Assembly (NCBI RefSeq): GCF_000720425.1
Contig: NZ_JOAJ01000006.1
Location: 1-64,000, forward strand
DNA length: 64,000 bases
Direction of reading: 5' to 3'
Source of the DNA: Nocardia rhamnosiphila NBRC 108938
GTDB taxonomy: Bacteria; Actinomycetota; Actinomycetes; Mycobacteriales; Mycobacteriaceae
Under the pieces are notes generated by a model. That model saw only the letters and a list, made by a program, of their open reading frames with translations. It did not search any database and was not told the origin of the DNA. The translations under genes and the position numbers were made by a program. The first letter of the stretch is position 1. Each line of letters starts with the position of its first letter. Positions 35,401 to 44,743 of the stretch are shown here, one piece after another.

Positions 35401-36145
35401 GCCGGAAGCGGTCGCGAGCGGCAAGGGTGGTGCGGCACCGGCCGAACCGCGGCGCCGGCGCACCCGGGTCCGCCGGTCGGCCGGTGCCGCCGGTACTTCG
35501 GCGGAGACTCCGGCCGCGGAACTGAACGGCAGCGGTACACCCGCCGAAGCCGGGGCCACCGAACCGGCCGAATCCGAACCCACGGCCACCGAGCCGGTCG
35601 TCACCGAATCGGCTGCCGTCGAATCCGGGGCCGCCGAGCAGGTCGCGTCCGAGGCCGCCCCGGCGGAAGCGGTCGCCACCGAACCGGGCCCGGTAGAGGA
35701 GAGCGGAGCGGCTGCGCCGGCACCGGAAACTCCGGCGGAGACGCCGGCCGGCGACGATACCGCGGAGGCGGCCACCGTGACTTCCGCCCCCACCGCGGAA
35801 CGCAACGGTACGGCCGCTTCGGCGAACGGTGCGGCTCATCCGGCGGAGCTGGCCGCCGCTCCGGCGACGGAGCCGGTGGTGACCCCGGAGCCGGCCGCCG
35901 CGGCGAGCCCGGCCGAGGACGGTGGGACGGAAACCCGCAGCCGGCGGCGCCGGGTCGCCCGCTCGACCTCCGCACCGGCCGCCGACAGTGCGGGCGCGGT
36001 ATTCGTCCTGTCCGCCACCGAGCAGCCCGACGCGCCGGTGACCGATTTCACGGCCGATCCGCCGGAGGTCGAGGTCCCGGTACGCCGGGCGCGCCGCCGG
36101 GCCGCGGGTCGTCCGTCCGGACCGCCGGTCGACGAACAGCACTGA
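32417..36145 (+). CDS. rne: Ribonuclease E/G
   Basis: 1242 residues. The extreme N-terminus (ERIRVHALAKRLGVTSKRIL) is the IF2-N-like helical piece seen in actinobacterial RNase E. About 440 residues of acidic, Pro/Ala-rich and Arg-cluster low-complexity sequence follow. The catalytic part begins near 480 with an S1 domain, then catalytic Asp782 (VVDVNTGKFTG) and Asp827 (VVDFIDM), and the zinc-link Cys885/Cys888 in CEHCHG, spaced as in E. coli. The C-terminal 320 residues are again disordered, rich in Glu/Ala/Pro with Arg patches. It starts mRNA decay and processes rRNA and tRNA. GTG 32417 has GAGGAG five bases upstream. Confidence 0.95.
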   Translation: MADQEPLDTTSQDDDHLPERIRVHALAKRLGVTSKRILAKLSELGTEARSPQSSVDRAVAESVRESLTAPPALAPAEPGLFEPTGTSAGPVGAGDAAVPPATEVAAAPAAQKAEPATVRPGTGSGQIPGIGEGPVSAGAPEQAPEEPAAPPTEPERQAAATAAEAGTAETSVADEVRSSADSATVASASAEISEAADASAASGAPAAPVTPPPAFTAAVNLFASPVPEEPIAAEPMVFESAVVAAPLFLSPDAAAAEQPRRRRKPEPESESGAAAAAEQPRRRRRPEPDSGAEDTESDADTGVESEDQSEQDDSDDQPRRRRRGRRGRGRGRGEQAADSEDTESEDGTGADSAEQATDTDDRSAESGAADESGSDESDEAEEDSESGSSRRRRRRRRRKVAGESGDSEPADDDPPNTVVHEREPRNKTRTRATVDEVQGITGSTRLEAKRQRRRDGREAGRRRPPILTESEFLARREAVDRVMVVREKEFPGHSSATQVAVLEDNILVEHFVTSTGSASMVGNVYLGKVQNVLPSMEAAFIDIGRGRNGVLYAGEVNWEAAGLGGRERKIEQALKPGDQVLVQVSKDPVGHKGARLTTQISLAGRFLVYVPGGTSTGISRKLPDTERKRLKEILREIVPADAGVIIRTASEGVSEAELTRDVERLQKAWRKITAAAENESGAPKTLYEEPDLLVKVVRDLFNEDFSRLVIEGERSWNTVENYIGTVAPDLLPRVSRHENNGVDVFETYRIDEQLAKALDRKVWLPSGGTLVIDRTEAMTVVDVNTGKFTGSGGGNLEETVTRNNLEAAEEIVRQMRLRDIGGMIVVDFIDMVLESNRDLVLRRLTEALGRDRTRHQVSEVTSLGLVQMTRKKLGTGLVEAFSTTCEHCHGRGLLVHSYPVEPSGSDEGGAGRGRESGSRRRRNRDKAPAAPTAPQPSIPELSEEEAAAKRAHPVALAMAAHHPETDQDEPAPEATSAEQAAAPAAVGEPGGSAAAPEAVASGKGGAAPAEPRRRRTRVRRSAGAAGTSAETPAAELNGSGTPAEAGATEPAESEPTATEPVVTESAAVESGAAEQVASEAAPAEAVATEPGPVEESGAAAPAPETPAETPAGDDTAEAATVTSAPTAERNGTAASANGAAHPAELAAAPATEPVVTPEPAAAASPAEDGGTETRSRRRRVARSTSAPAADSAGAVFVLSATEQPDAPVTDFTADPPEVEVPVRRARRRAAGRPSGPPVDEQH

Positions 36146-36150
36146 GTCAT

Positions 36151-36197
36151 CGCGCCGGGTGCCCGGCCCGCGGAATGCGGGCCGGGCACCCGGCGCG
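36151..36197. terminator. Very strong hairpin after rne
   Basis: The arms at 36151-36171 and 36177-36197 are a perfect 21-bp inverted repeat (outer bases CGCGCCGGG, inner GGCCCGC) with a five-base loop GGAAT. It begins six bases past the rne stop. There is no T-run, which is common for actinobacterial terminators. Confidence 0.75.
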
Positions 36198-36503
36198 TCG
36201 GCAATACCGAGTGGTCGTACCCGGCGGCCGGAGGTCCGCGTCACACCGCTTCCGGTGCTCCGGCCGGTCCGCCGGGGTGCGGCGTGGGGACCGGTTTGGT
36301 CGCATGTACCGCCATCCTGTAATCTTGGCAGTCGCTGCCCGGCGACAGCATGTGCTGTTCCGTGGCCGGTTCCCGATACCGAGAGCCACCAGTGGCCGAG
36401 GCGGCGGATTACCAGACCAGTCGTGCGGTGGACCCCGGTGCGAAACCGAGGTACTACCGTGTGAACGAGTGCCGAGCACTAAAGGAAGAAGGGCAGCCGA
36501 CCG
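36198..36503 (+). promoter_or_regulatory. Promoter and leader of the rplU-rpmA-obg genes
   Basis: 306 bases without a gene. TTGGTC (36296-36301) and TAATCT (36320-36325), spaced 18 bases, make a plausible housekeeping promoter, giving a leader of about 170 bases before rplU. L21 leaders in some bacteria bind ribosomal proteins, but I cannot identify a known fold. The rplU ribosome site GGAAGAAGGG is at 36483-36492. Confidence 0.45.
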
Positions 36504-36815
36504 ATGGCAACGTACGCGATCGTCAAGACCGGCGGAAAGCAGTACAAGGTCGCGGTCGGTGACCTGGTGAAGGTCGAGAAGATCGAGGGTGCGCCGGGCA
36601 CCTCCGTGGCACTGTCGCCGGTGCTCGTCGTCGATGGCGCCGAGCTCACCACCGCGGCCGACGCGCTCGCGAAGGTCTCGGTCTCGGCCGAGGTGGTCGA
36701 GCAGACCAAGGGCCCGAAGATCCGCATCCACAAGTTCAAGAACAAGACCGGCTACCACAAGCGCCAGGGACACCGTCAGCCGCTGACGGTCCTGAAGGTC
36801 ACCGGCATCAAGTAA
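36504..36815 (+). CDS. rplU: 50S ribosomal protein L21
   Basis: 103 residues, the usual length of bL21. It begins [20 protein letters not shown] and ends with the conserved [19 protein letters not shown] stretch, which binds 23S rRNA. ATG 36504 follows GGAAGAAGGG by 11 bases. The rplU-rpmA-obg order is near universal, and the three are probably one transcript after the hairpin that closes rne. Confidence 0.98.
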   Translation: MATYAIVKTGGKQYKVAVGDLVKVEKIEGAPGTSVALSPVLVVDGAELTTAADALAKVSVSAEVVEQTKGPKIRIHKFKNKTGYHKRQGHRQPLTVLKVTGIK

Positions 36816-36860
36816 CCACCCCGCAGGGCCGCGCAGGCCCGCGCTGAAGGAGTATCAGCA

Positions 36861-37127
36861 ATGGCACATAAGAAGGGCGCATCCAGCTCCCGGAACGGCC
36901 GCGATTCCAATGCCAAGCGGCTCGGCGTGAAGCGTTTCGGCGGGCAGTCGGTGAAGGCCGGCGAGATCCTGGTGCGGCAGCGTGGCACCCACTTCCACCC
37001 CGGCGTCAATGTCGGCCGTGGCGGGGACGACACCCTGTTCGCGCTCGAGGCAGGTGCCGTCGAGTTCGGTAGCAAGCGGGGTCGTAAGACCGTCAACATC
37101 GTGGTCCCGGAGCCGGTCGAAGCCTGA
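36861..37127 (+). CDS. rpmA: 50S ribosomal protein L27
   Basis: 88 residues, the normal length of bL27. The N-terminal [20 protein letters not shown] reaches the peptidyl-transferase centre, and the rest ([20 protein letters not shown]) is conserved. There is no N-terminal extension of the kind cleaved in Firmicutes. GAAGGAG lies about ten bases before ATG 36861. It is 45 bases downstream of rplU on the same strand. Confidence 0.98.
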   Translation: MAHKKGASSSRNGRDSNAKRLGVKRFGGQSVKAGEILVRQRGTHFHPGVNVGRGGDDTLFALEAGAVEFGSKRGRKTVNIVVPEPVEA

Positions 37128-37336
37128 CCGGCTGACGACTCCACCACAGCGAGCGGGTCAGGGTGACAAACCCTCGGCCCGCTTTTCGCGTTTCCACCCC
37201 CGGTGCCGCCGCCCCGACCGGGCCCGGTCCCGTTTTCCGGCGCTGTGCCTTCCCGACTCCGGAGCGCACTGCCCGTCCCACCCTGGAACGCAGTGTCCGT
37301 CCCACCCCCGAACTCCCTGAGGAGGATGATCCGGCC

Positions 37337-38794
37337 ATGGCCAAGTTCATCGACCGTGTCGTTCTTCATGTCCGTGCCGGCAAAGGCGGGCACGGTTGCG
37401 CGTCGGTGCACCGGGAGAAGTTCAAACCGCTGGGCGGACCCGACGGCGGTAACGGAGGCAACGGCGGGGATGTGATCCTCGAGGTGGACGCCAATGTGCA
37501 CACCCTGCTGGACTTCCACTTCCATCCGCACGCCAAGGCCGGTAACGGCAAACCGGGCGAGGGCGGCAACCGGGACGGGAAGAAGGGCGGGGAGCTGCTA
37601 CTGAAGGTCCCGGACGGAACCGTCGTGCTGGACGCCGACGGGGAGGTCCTGATGGACCTGGTCGGGGCCGGTAACCGGTTCGTCGTCGCGAAGGGCGGCC
37701 GGGGTGGTCTGGGGAATGCGGCCCTGGTGTCGCGGGCCCGTAAGGCGCCCGGTTTCGCGCTGCTCGGCGAGGAGGGCGAGGCCCACGATGTGGTCCTCGA
37801 ACTCAAATCCGTCGCCGATGTGGGGCTGGTCGGGTTTCCGTCCGCGGGGAAGTCGTCGCTGGTCTCGGTGCTGTCCGCCGCCAAACCGAAGATCGCCGAC
37901 TATCCCTTCACCACGTTGGTGCCGAACCTCGGCGTCGTGAACGCGGGCGATACGACATTCACGATCGCCGACGTCCCGGGACTGATTCCCGGGGCCAGTG
38001 AGGGACGCGGCCTCGGCCTGGACTTCCTCCGGCATCTGGAACGTTGCGCGGTGCTGGCGCATGTGGTCGATCTGGCGACGCTGGAACCCGGCCGCGACCC
38101 CCTCTCCGATATCGACGCTCTCGAAGCCGAACTCGCCGCCTACAACCCCGCCCTCCGCGGTGATGTGAGCCTGGGCGATCTCGCGGACCGGCCGCGGGTG
38201 GTGATCCTGAACAAGGTCGACGTGCCCGAGGCGGAAGATCTCGCCGACCTCGTCACACCCGAACTGCAGGAGCGGGGCTGGCCGGTGTTCCGGATCTCGG
38301 CGGTCGCCCATTCCGGTCTGCGGCAACTGACCTTCGCGCTCGCCGAACTGGTGCAGTCCTACCGCGACGCGCACCCCGCGGCCGCACCGAAGCGTCCGGT
38401 GATCCGCCCGGTCCCGGTGGACGATTCCGGGTTCACGGTGCGCGCCGACCCGGACGAGCCGGGCGGGTTCATCGTGCGCGGCACCCGGCCCGAACGCTGG
38501 GTGCGCCAGACCCAGTTCGACAACGACGAGGCCGTCGGTTATCTCGCCGACCGCCTGGCCCGGCTCGGCGTGGAGGACGAACTGGTGCGGCTGGGTGCGG
38601 AACCCGGTGCGCCGGTGACCATCGGCGAGGTGACCTTCGAATGGGAACCGCTGATCGCCGCGGGCACCGATATGGTCCCGACCGGCCGCGGTACCGATAT
38701 CCGGCTCGAACAGACCGATCGGGTCAGTGCGGCCGAACGCAAGCACGCGTCGCGGGTGCGGCGCGGTCTGGTGGATGAGGAAAGCGAGGAGTAG
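37337..38794 (+). CDS. obg: GTPase Obg (CgtA)
   Basis: 485 residues. The glycine-rich Obg fold fills residues 1-160 ([16 protein letters not shown] turns), and the G domain follows with G1 GFPSAGKSS (166-174), the TLVPNLG switch, DVPG and NKVD. The C-terminal OCT domain lies near 350-430, and an Arg/Glu-rich tail ends the protein. Obg acts in 50S ribosome assembly and stress signalling. ATG 37337 has GAGGAGG about 11 bases ahead. The frame is open to 37163 through an imperfect 25-bp direct repeat at about 37262-37311, which I take as leader rather than coding. Confidence 0.95.
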   Translation: MAKFIDRVVLHVRAGKGGHGCASVHREKFKPLGGPDGGNGGNGGDVILEVDANVHTLLDFHFHPHAKAGNGKPGEGGNRDGKKGGELLLKVPDGTVVLDADGEVLMDLVGAGNRFVVAKGGRGGLGNAALVSRARKAPGFALLGEEGEAHDVVLELKSVADVGLVGFPSAGKSSLVSVLSAAKPKIADYPFTTLVPNLGVVNAGDTTFTIADVPGLIPGASEGRGLGLDFLRHLERCAVLAHVVDLATLEPGRDPLSDIDALEAELAAYNPALRGDVSLGDLADRPRVVILNKVDVPEAEDLADLVTPELQERGWPVFRISAVAHSGLRQLTFALAELVQSYRDAHPAAAPKRPVIRPVPVDDSGFTVRADPDEPGGFIVRGTRPERWVRQTQFDNDEAVGYLADRLARLGVEDELVRLGAEPGAPVTIGEVTFEWEPLIAAGTDMVPTGRGTDIRLEQTDRVSAAERKHASRVRRGLVDEESEE

Positions 38795-38833
38795 GCGGGT
38801 GAACCAGGGTAACCACGGAGCAGGGGCACGGCC

Positions 38834-39955
38834 GTGACCCGGGTTTCGGCAGAACTCAGTGACGCCCGGCGTGCGATCGCCGGGGCTCGGCGGGTGGTGG
38901 TGAAGATCGGCTCGTCCGCGCTCACCAGCCTGACCGGTGGACTCGATATCGACCGGCTGGACCGGCTCGCCGATGCCGTCGAGGCCCGGATGCGGGCCGG
39001 TTCCGATGTGGTCGTCGTATCGTCCGGGGCGATCGGCGCGGGCCTGGCCCCGCTCGGCTTGACCAGGCGGCCCCGTGACCTCGCGACCAAACAGGCCGCG
39101 GCCAGCGTCGGCCAGCTCGCGCTGGTCCATGCCTGGGGCACCTCGTTCGCCCGGTACGACCGCACTGTCGGTCAGATCCTGCTCAGCGCCGACGATTTCG
39201 CCCGCCGGGAACACCACCGTAATGCGCAGCGCACCCTGGACCGGCTGCGTTCGCTGGGCGCGGTGGCGGTGGTGAACGAGAACGATACCGTCGCCACGGA
39301 GGAGATCCGGTTCGGCGACAACGACCGGCTGGCGGCGCTGGTGGCCCATCTGGTGGGCGCCGACGCATTGTTCCTGCTCTCCGATGTGGCCGGGCTCTAC
39401 GACGGTGATCCGCGCAAGGGCGACGCGAACTTCATCGGCGAGGTGCGCACCAGCGCCGATCTCGACGGGGTGATCGCCGGAAGCGGCGGCGTGCTCGGCA
39501 CCGGTGGGATGGCCTCGAAACTGTCGGCCGCCCGGCTGGCCGCGGACGCCGGTGTCCCGGTGCTGCTGGCCGCGGCCGCCGAGGCGGCCGAAGCGCTCGG
39601 GTCCGGTACGGTCGGCACCGCTTTCGCCGCCCGTCCGGTGCGGCTGTCGGCGCGGCGATTCTGGGTCCGGCACGCCGCCGACAGCCGGGGCGCGATCCTC
39701 ATCGATTCCGGGGCGGTCGAAGCCGTCGCCAATGCCCGGCGCTCGCTGCTCGCCGCCGGAATCGTCGGGGTCCGCGGCCGGTTCCACGGCGGTGATGTGG
39801 TGGATCTCGTAGGCCCGGACCGTACGGTCGTGGCCCGCGGGGTCGTGGAATACGACGCCGCCGAACTCGCGACGGTGCTCGGCCGTTCGACCCGGGAACT
39901 GCCGGACGGTATGCAGCGTCCGGTGATCCACGCCGACGATCTGGTCCGCGTCTGA
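38834..39955 (+). CDS. proB: Glutamate 5-kinase
   Basis: 373 residues. The amino-acid-kinase domain (about 20-265) begins [10 protein letters not shown] and includes [13 protein letters not shown]-free [15 protein letters not shown] and [12 protein letters not shown]. The C-terminal PUA domain (about 285-365) includes [13 protein letters not shown] and [11 protein letters not shown]. It phosphorylates glutamate as the first step of proline synthesis and is usually inhibited by proline. GTG 38834 has GGAGCAGGGG upstream. It follows obg by 39 bases, the order known from mycobacteria, so it is probably co-transcribed with obg. Confidence 0.95.
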   Translation: MTRVSAELSDARRAIAGARRVVVKIGSSALTSLTGGLDIDRLDRLADAVEARMRAGSDVVVVSSGAIGAGLAPLGLTRRPRDLATKQAAASVGQLALVHAWGTSFARYDRTVGQILLSADDFARREHHRNAQRTLDRLRSLGAVAVVNENDTVATEEIRFGDNDRLAALVAHLVGADALFLLSDVAGLYDGDPRKGDANFIGEVRTSADLDGVIAGSGGVLGTGGMASKLSAARLAADAGVPVLLAAAAEAAEALGSGTVGTAFAARPVRLSARRFWVRHAADSRGAILIDSGAVEAVANARRSLLAAGIVGVRGRFHGGDVVDLVGPDRTVVARGVVEYDAAELATVLGRSTRELPDGMQRPVIHADDLVRV

Positions 39956-39995
39956 CCGTGGGGACGACCTCGCGGGGGTGGATCCGGCCGCCGGG

Positions 39996-40655
39996 TCAGG
40001 CGATACGGCCCAGATGATCGGCCGTGCGGGTGGTTTCCGGTAGCCGGTAGCGCGGGGCAAGCCGCAGCACCAGCGCACAGGCGGAGTCGAGGGTGAAGCG
40101 ATGTCCGACCGAGACGAACAGCGGCTTGACCCCGGGTTGGGTGCGCAGGGCGCGGCCGACGATTTCCCCGTCCACGGTGACCGGGCCCGAATCACCGCGG
40201 GCCGGACCCGGCTCGTGATATTCGCCGGAGGATTTCTTCGCGACACCGATACTGGGCAGGTCGGTGAGTACACCCAGATGCGCGGCGAGGCCGAACCGGC
40301 GGGGATGGGCCAGCCCGTGACCGTCGCAGACCAGCACATCGGGCTCCACGCGCAGGGCTTCGAGCGCGCGGGTCAGCGGTGGTATCTCGCGGAAGGCGAA
40401 AAGACCCGAGATATACGGGAACTCGACACGTTCCCGGACGACCGACCGGTCCACCACGGTCAGCGAATCCACATCCAGCACGGTGACCACGCCTATCGCG
40501 ATATCGGGATCACGGTAGGCGACGTCGAGGCCGGCGGCCCGCCGGATCGGGCCGTGCTCGTCGCCCACCCGTACCCGGTCTCGCAGTCGCTGCTGTACGG
40601 CGACGGCCTCGTCCGCGCCGACCGCCCATTCATGCATCTGCCGGACCCGTACCAT
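39996..40655 (-). CDS. nfi: Endonuclease V (deoxyinosine 3'-endonuclease)
   Basis: 219 residues with the three metal-binding acidic residues in family motifs: Asp44 (GLDVAY), Glu90 (PYISGLFAFRE) and Asp111 (CDGHG), then His117 (HPRRFGLAAH) and the GVAKK segment. These agree with Asp43, Glu89 and Asp110 of Thermotoga EndoV. The enzyme cuts the second phosphodiester 3' to deoxyinosine, repairing adenine deamination. ATG 40655 lacks a ribosome site. The gene starts nine bases after the upstream membrane-protein stop, so it may be in an operon or use its own promoter. Confidence 0.92.
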   Translation of the reverse strand: MVRVRQMHEWAVGADEAVAVQQRLRDRVRVGDEHGPIRRAAGLDVAYRDPDIAIGVVTVLDVDSLTVVDRSVVRERVEFPYISGLFAFREIPPLTRALEALRVEPDVLVCDGHGLAHPRRFGLAAHLGVLTDLPSIGVAKKSSGEYHEPGPARGDSGPVTVDGEIVGRALRTQPGVKPLFVSVGHRFTLDSACALVLRLAPRYRLPETTRTADHLGRIA

Positions 40656-40661
40656 GCCGAC

Positions 40662-40667
40662 AGGCTA
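40662..40667 (-). promoter_or_regulatory. Possible leaderless -10 box for nfi
   Basis: On the minus strand TAGCCT ends six bases before ATG 40655, the same geometry as at valS and ndk. Its TAG is also the stop codon of the upstream gene, so the match could be chance. Confidence 0.3.
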
Positions 40668-41549
40668 TCGGGGCCCGGCGACGACCGCGTAGCTGCGCAA
40701 CCGTGCGGCGGCCCGTTCGTCGGCGAGTTCGACGCGCAGGTCGGGGTTCTCGTGGTAGAAGCGGATCAGCCAGTAGGTGGCCGCCGACCCGATCGAGAGT
40801 TTCTCCGCGTGGATACGTTTCGTGACCCGGCGACCGGGTTTGCGGCCGGGGCGGGAGATCCGGATGGTGCCCTTGGAATTGTTGCGCGACACCACCTCGA
40901 TCTGTTCGATCGAGGTCCAGCTCACCATATTCGCGACCGAGGTTTTGGTGGGCAGCACGATATGCATCGGTGTCAGCACCAGCCGGCGGATCTCCGGTCG
41001 CCGCGCGTACACACAGAGATAGAGCAGCACCAGCCCGGCGGCGGTGAGAGCCACCCACGGTGGAATCGGCGGATGCGGATTCAGGGTGAGCGTGCCGGTC
41101 CAGGTGCCGATACCGAAGATCGCGCACAGTGTCGCCAGGCCGAGGAAACAGACGACCAGGGCGACCTCGTAACCGAGGGACCGGCGGATCTCCAGCGTGT
41201 CCTGCGCGTTGGCGAATCGCGCGCCTTCGATGCGGATCCGCGAACGGCCACGCGAGGTCGCCGAGAGCATCGGCAGGTAGGAGGCGACCCAGACGGCGGC
41301 CGCGATATGGAACGCCGACTGTAGCGGTTGCCCGGAATCCAGCGCGAGCGCGGCCTGGGCCAGTAGGAACGTGGCGAGCACGGCGACCAGGAACACCGCC
41401 GGATAGGTCCAGCCGTTCAGATTGCCCCACAGTTCCCGCGGGGGCGGGAAATAGTCCCGGTCCGGAACCGGTCGCGGATCGGCCACCGCGTCCGGCCCCG
41501 CAACGGCCTTCGGCTTCTCGGGGGATACGGTGTGCGGCTGGCTTGTCAT
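40665..41549 (-). CDS. Hypothetical membrane protein with PH-like C-terminal region
   Basis: 294 residues from ATG 41549. The frame is open to 41612. Four hydrophobic segments (about 48-68, 78-95, 125-145, 155-172) follow a proline-rich cytosolic N-terminus. The C-terminal third is soluble, with alternating strands (MHIVLPTKTSVANMVSWTSI, IEVVSRNNSKGTIRIS) reminiscent of small bacterial PH-like domains. I do not recognise a named family. The upstream ribosome site is weak. It precedes nfi by nine bases, but a shared function is not evident. Confidence 0.7.
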   Translation of the reverse strand: MTSQPHTVSPEKPKAVAGPDAVADPRPVPDRDYFPPPRELWGNLNGWTYPAVFLVAVLATFLLAQAALALDSGQPLQSAFHIAAAVWVASYLPMLSATSRGRSRIRIEGARFANAQDTLEIRRSLGYEVALVVCFLGLATLCAIFGIGTWTGTLTLNPHPPIPPWVALTAAGLVLLYLCVYARRPEIRRLVLTPMHIVLPTKTSVANMVSWTSIEQIEVVSRNNSKGTIRISRPGRKPGRRVTKRIHAEKLSIGSAATYWLIRFYHENPDLRVELADERAAARLRSYAVVAGPR

Positions 41550-41744
41550 CGGTACTACCTGTACTTCAGATTCGATCGGGCGCCTGCGATGATATCGGCA
41601 ATCGAAGGGCAACTCCGCCTCGTGCGCCGTGTCGTCTGTGCGCCACCGTTCGAATCGGCGCCGGGCCCGCCTTCGTGTCTCCGCCCGGCCGGTGATCGCG
41701 GCGCGTTACGCCGCGACCCCCGACCGGGGAGATATTCGCGCGGT

Positions 41745-43826
41745 TCAGGATTCGGCGGCGACGGGGGCGAGCGTCCGCGGCGGCCGGAACCGGTCGATCA
41801 GCGCCACGACGATCAGCGAGAGCACACCCCAGATGGCGAAGGTGGTGAGGTGGGTGCCCACGATATCGGCGTCGAAGTACAGGATCGAGCGCACCGATTC
41901 GACCGCCGCGGGCATCGGGAGAACGTCGTGCAATATCCGGAACAACTGCGGTTCCAGATAAATCGATATCGCCCCGTTGGAGGCCGGTACGCCGAGGAAC
42001 ATGAGCACCGCGATCACCGGTAGTACCGCCAGCATGCCGAGGAGGCGGACGAAGATGGTGGTGAACAGTGCCGTGCTGAAGATCGCGACCGCGCCCATAC
42101 CGACCAGTGCCGGGAAATGTCCGTCGATGGCACCGACGATCGGCCCGGCGATGACCCAGACGACCGCGGACATCGCCACCGACCAGCCGGCCAGGATCGG
42201 CAACAGGGTGCGCAGCCCCATGACCATGGGCGCGGCGGTCGAGCCGACGATGATGATCATGAAACCGGCCATGATCCAGCCCATCGCCAGATACATGCTC
42301 ACGGTGCCCATGCTGTCGGAGGCAGTCAGGGCGGTGACGTTCTCGGTTTCCAGCGGCAGCTGCTGACCTGCCGCCACCTGGCCGAAGACGGTCCGCACCA
42401 CCTGCTGCTGGCTCATCCCCGCGGCTTCGTTGGTGATCAGCGTGGCGTGCGGGGTGCCTGCCGAGGGCAGGACGTAGGCCGCGGAAACGGTGCGCTCGCG
42501 GACCAGTTCGCGGGCCTCGGCGGGGTCGGTGAGCCCGCGCAACTCGAACAGGCCGGTCATGTTCCGGTCCAGGCCCGCGACCACCTGATCGGCGATCTCC
42601 GGGGTCGCGGCGACGACCGCTACGGGCATCTTCTCCGGTGCCGGCTGGTACATGGCGCCGAGCATGGTGGTCATCATCATGGCAACCATCGCCAGCGGGA
42701 AGAAGGCCAGCAGCGCGTAGTGCACCCGGGTCCGCGGCCGCGGACCCGGCAGCAGGGACTCGACCGTGCGGGCCGGCAGTGGCGCCTCGGGATTGCGGCG
42801 GCGGCGCAGCGCGTCGATGCCGAGGGTCGCCGACAGGGCCACACCGGCACCGGCAGCGAGCACGATCAAGTGGCCGGGCAATCCGTTGCCGCCGAAATAG
42901 ATCGCCGACCGCAGCGCCTCGCCCGTGGCGGGGGTGGGCAGGAAGCCGTGCAGGATCGGATAGAGGCCGGGCAGTGTGTAGACCGACATTCCGAGGTTCG
43001 ACGCCGGGACACCCAGGACCATCAGGAACAGCATGCCCACCAGGACGGCCATCGGGCCGAGGATGCGGGTGAGGAAGAACTGCACCGAACCCACGGCGAA
43101 TACGGCGAGCCAGCCGATCCCGAGGATTTCGGCGGTATGGCCGTCGAGGGCGCCGAGAATCGGTCCGGCCACGGTCCATACCAGGCCCGTCGTCACCGCT
43201 GCCCAGCCCGCCAGCAACGGTACGAAGCGCCGGAAGCGCAACAGTTCCGGCGCCGAGGACAGCATCAGGCTCAGCGGCATGTATCCGGCGAGCATGAGCG
43301 CGGTGGTCATGAACATCACGGCCAGTCCCGCGGGGTCCCGGCCGGGCAGCGGCGCGAGATCCTCGGCGCGGGGCTGCAGGTCGGCGCCGACTGCCTGGGC
43401 GGAGAGCACCTGCCCGATGGTGGACGCCTGGGAGGCGCCGGCCGCGCTTGCCGTGTAGACCGCGGCCGTGGCCTCACCCGGCTGCTCGGGGAGAGCGATC
43501 GCCGCGGTGACCTCGCGGTCGAGTACGAGCGCGCGGGCTTCCGCGGCGCCGGCGGCCACCCGTATGTCCACGGCCGCCCCCTGGTCCGCTTCCAGCGCAA
43601 TGGCGAATTCGGCGGCCCCGGGCCCGGCCACGGCGACCGGCATATCGTTCGGCGCCGGAGCGTGCATGGCCGCCAGGTAACCGGTGATCATCATCGAGAC
43701 CAGCAGGAACGGGAAGACGAACATGCCGACGATACGGCCGATCTTCTCTTTCTTCTCGCGCGCGAGCCGGTCCGCGGTGTCGGCGGCCGCGCTCGGGTGC
43801 GCGGTATCGGTCGGGGCAGCGGTCAC
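41745..43826 (-). CDS. Internally duplicated YhgE/Pip-like membrane protein
   Basis: 693 residues made of two similar halves, about 27-345 and 365-690. Each half starts with one transmembrane helix, then an extracellular stretch beginning MPVAV, then five or six helices with matching motifs (GPILGALDGH and GPIVGAIDGH; LGVPASNLG and LGVPASNGA). This resembles YhgE/Pip and ABC-2-type permeases that normally carry one such unit, so the protein probably acts as a pseudo-dimer in export or membrane stress defence. GTG 43826 has AGGAG eight bases upstream. It is divergent from a frameshifted TetR gene that was probably its repressor. Confidence 0.8.
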   Translation of the reverse strand: MTAAPTDTAHPSAAADTADRLAREKKEKIGRIVGMFVFPFLLVSMMITGYLAAMHAPAPNDMPVAVAGPGAAEFAIALEADQGAAVDIRVAAGAAEARALVLDREVTAAIALPEQPGEATAAVYTASAAGASQASTIGQVLSAQAVGADLQPRAEDLAPLPGRDPAGLAVMFMTTALMLAGYMPLSLMLSSAPELLRFRRFVPLLAGWAAVTTGLVWTVAGPILGALDGHTAEILGIGWLAVFAVGSVQFFLTRILGPMAVLVGMLFLMVLGVPASNLGMSVYTLPGLYPILHGFLPTPATGEALRSAIYFGGNGLPGHLIVLAAGAGVALSATLGIDALRRRRNPEAPLPARTVESLLPGPRPRTRVHYALLAFFPLAMVAMMMTTMLGAMYQPAPEKMPVAVVAATPEIADQVVAGLDRNMTGLFELRGLTDPAEARELVRERTVSAAYVLPSAGTPHATLITNEAAGMSQQQVVRTVFGQVAAGQQLPLETENVTALTASDSMGTVSMYLAMGWIMAGFMIIIVGSTAAPMVMGLRTLLPILAGWSVAMSAVVWVIAGPIVGAIDGHFPALVGMGAVAIFSTALFTTIFVRLLGMLAVLPVIAVLMFLGVPASNGAISIYLEPQLFRILHDVLPMPAAVESVRSILYFDADIVGTHLTTFAIWGVLSLIVVALIDRFRPPRTLAPVAAES

Positions 43827-44049
43827 CGGCGTACTCCTTGCTGTGGACGGCCCGGACCGGCGGGTCCGGCAGGGTTCGGGGTGGGAAGGAGCGGCGGGGC
43901 GGCGTCATCGAGGCCCGCACACCGCTCACCGGGTATACGGCAGAATTTACGCCACTTGACTTAAAACGTCCCGCCCGGCGTGCTGTGATACTGCTCGCAG
44001 CGTGATATCGGAAGATATGGGCAGTTCGGCGGCACGATGAGGAGACACA

Positions 44050-44689
44050 GTGGGACGGCGTGGTGATCTGGCCCGACAGGCGCTACTGGACGCGGCCGAG
44101 GAACTGTTCGCGACCCACGGCATCGATTCGGTGTCCAACCGCCGGATCGCCGAACACGCCGGGCAGTCCAATCACTCCGCCGTGGCCTACCACTTCGGTG
44201 GGCGCGACGAACTTTTGCGCGCACTGGTCGAGCGCTACCGGGAACCGGTGAGCCGGACCCGGGCGCGACTGTTCGCCGAACTGCCGCCCGACCCCGGTCT
44301 GGCGCAATACCTGCAATGCCTGATCCTGCCGGTCACCGGCCATATCGCCGAGCTGCCACGCGCCCACCTGGCGGGCCAGGTTCCAGCGGCAGCTGGCCAC
44401 CACGCCCTCCACGGCCGGGATGCTCACCGAATCCGCTCGCACCGACCGGATTTCCGAACAGATCATCGCGCGCATCGACGACCTGCTCTCGGCCGTGCCG
44501 CCGACGGTGCAGTCCGGGCGGGAACGAATCGTCGCCCGGATGATCATCGATATCTGCGCGGAGTACGAGGAGCGGGTGGGGGCCGGCGCCGAACCCGCGC
44601 AATGGACGGCCTTGGGCTACTTCCTCACCGACGCCTGTGCGGGCCTGCTCAGCGCCCCGGTCAGCCACCCGGGTTTCGCGGGACTGTGA
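44050..44689 (+). pseudogene. TetR family regulator broken by a +1 frameshift
   Basis: GTG 44050 (GAGGAG upstream) starts a clear TetR N-terminus (LFATHGIDSVSNRRIAEHAG then HFGGRDELLRAL). Near 44354-44360 the reading frame should change by one base: frame 1 turns into Arg/His-rich nonsense, while frame 2 continues from PTWRARFQRQLATT through IDDLLSAVPPTVQSGRERIV to the stop at 44687-44689. Removing one C in GCTGCCACG restores a normal protein of about 212 residues. It is either an assembly error or a recent loss of function. The gene is divergent from the YhgE/Pip-like gene. Confidence 0.75.
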
Positions 44690-44743
44690 CCTGTACGGCT
44701 CCGACTACCCCGGTCCGCCGTAGCTCAGACAGCGCACGGTAAT

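Noticed and set aside
37598..40339. 913-codon minus-strand open frame antisense to obg and proB
   Set aside because: It is wholly opposite certain genes and only reflects their codon bias.
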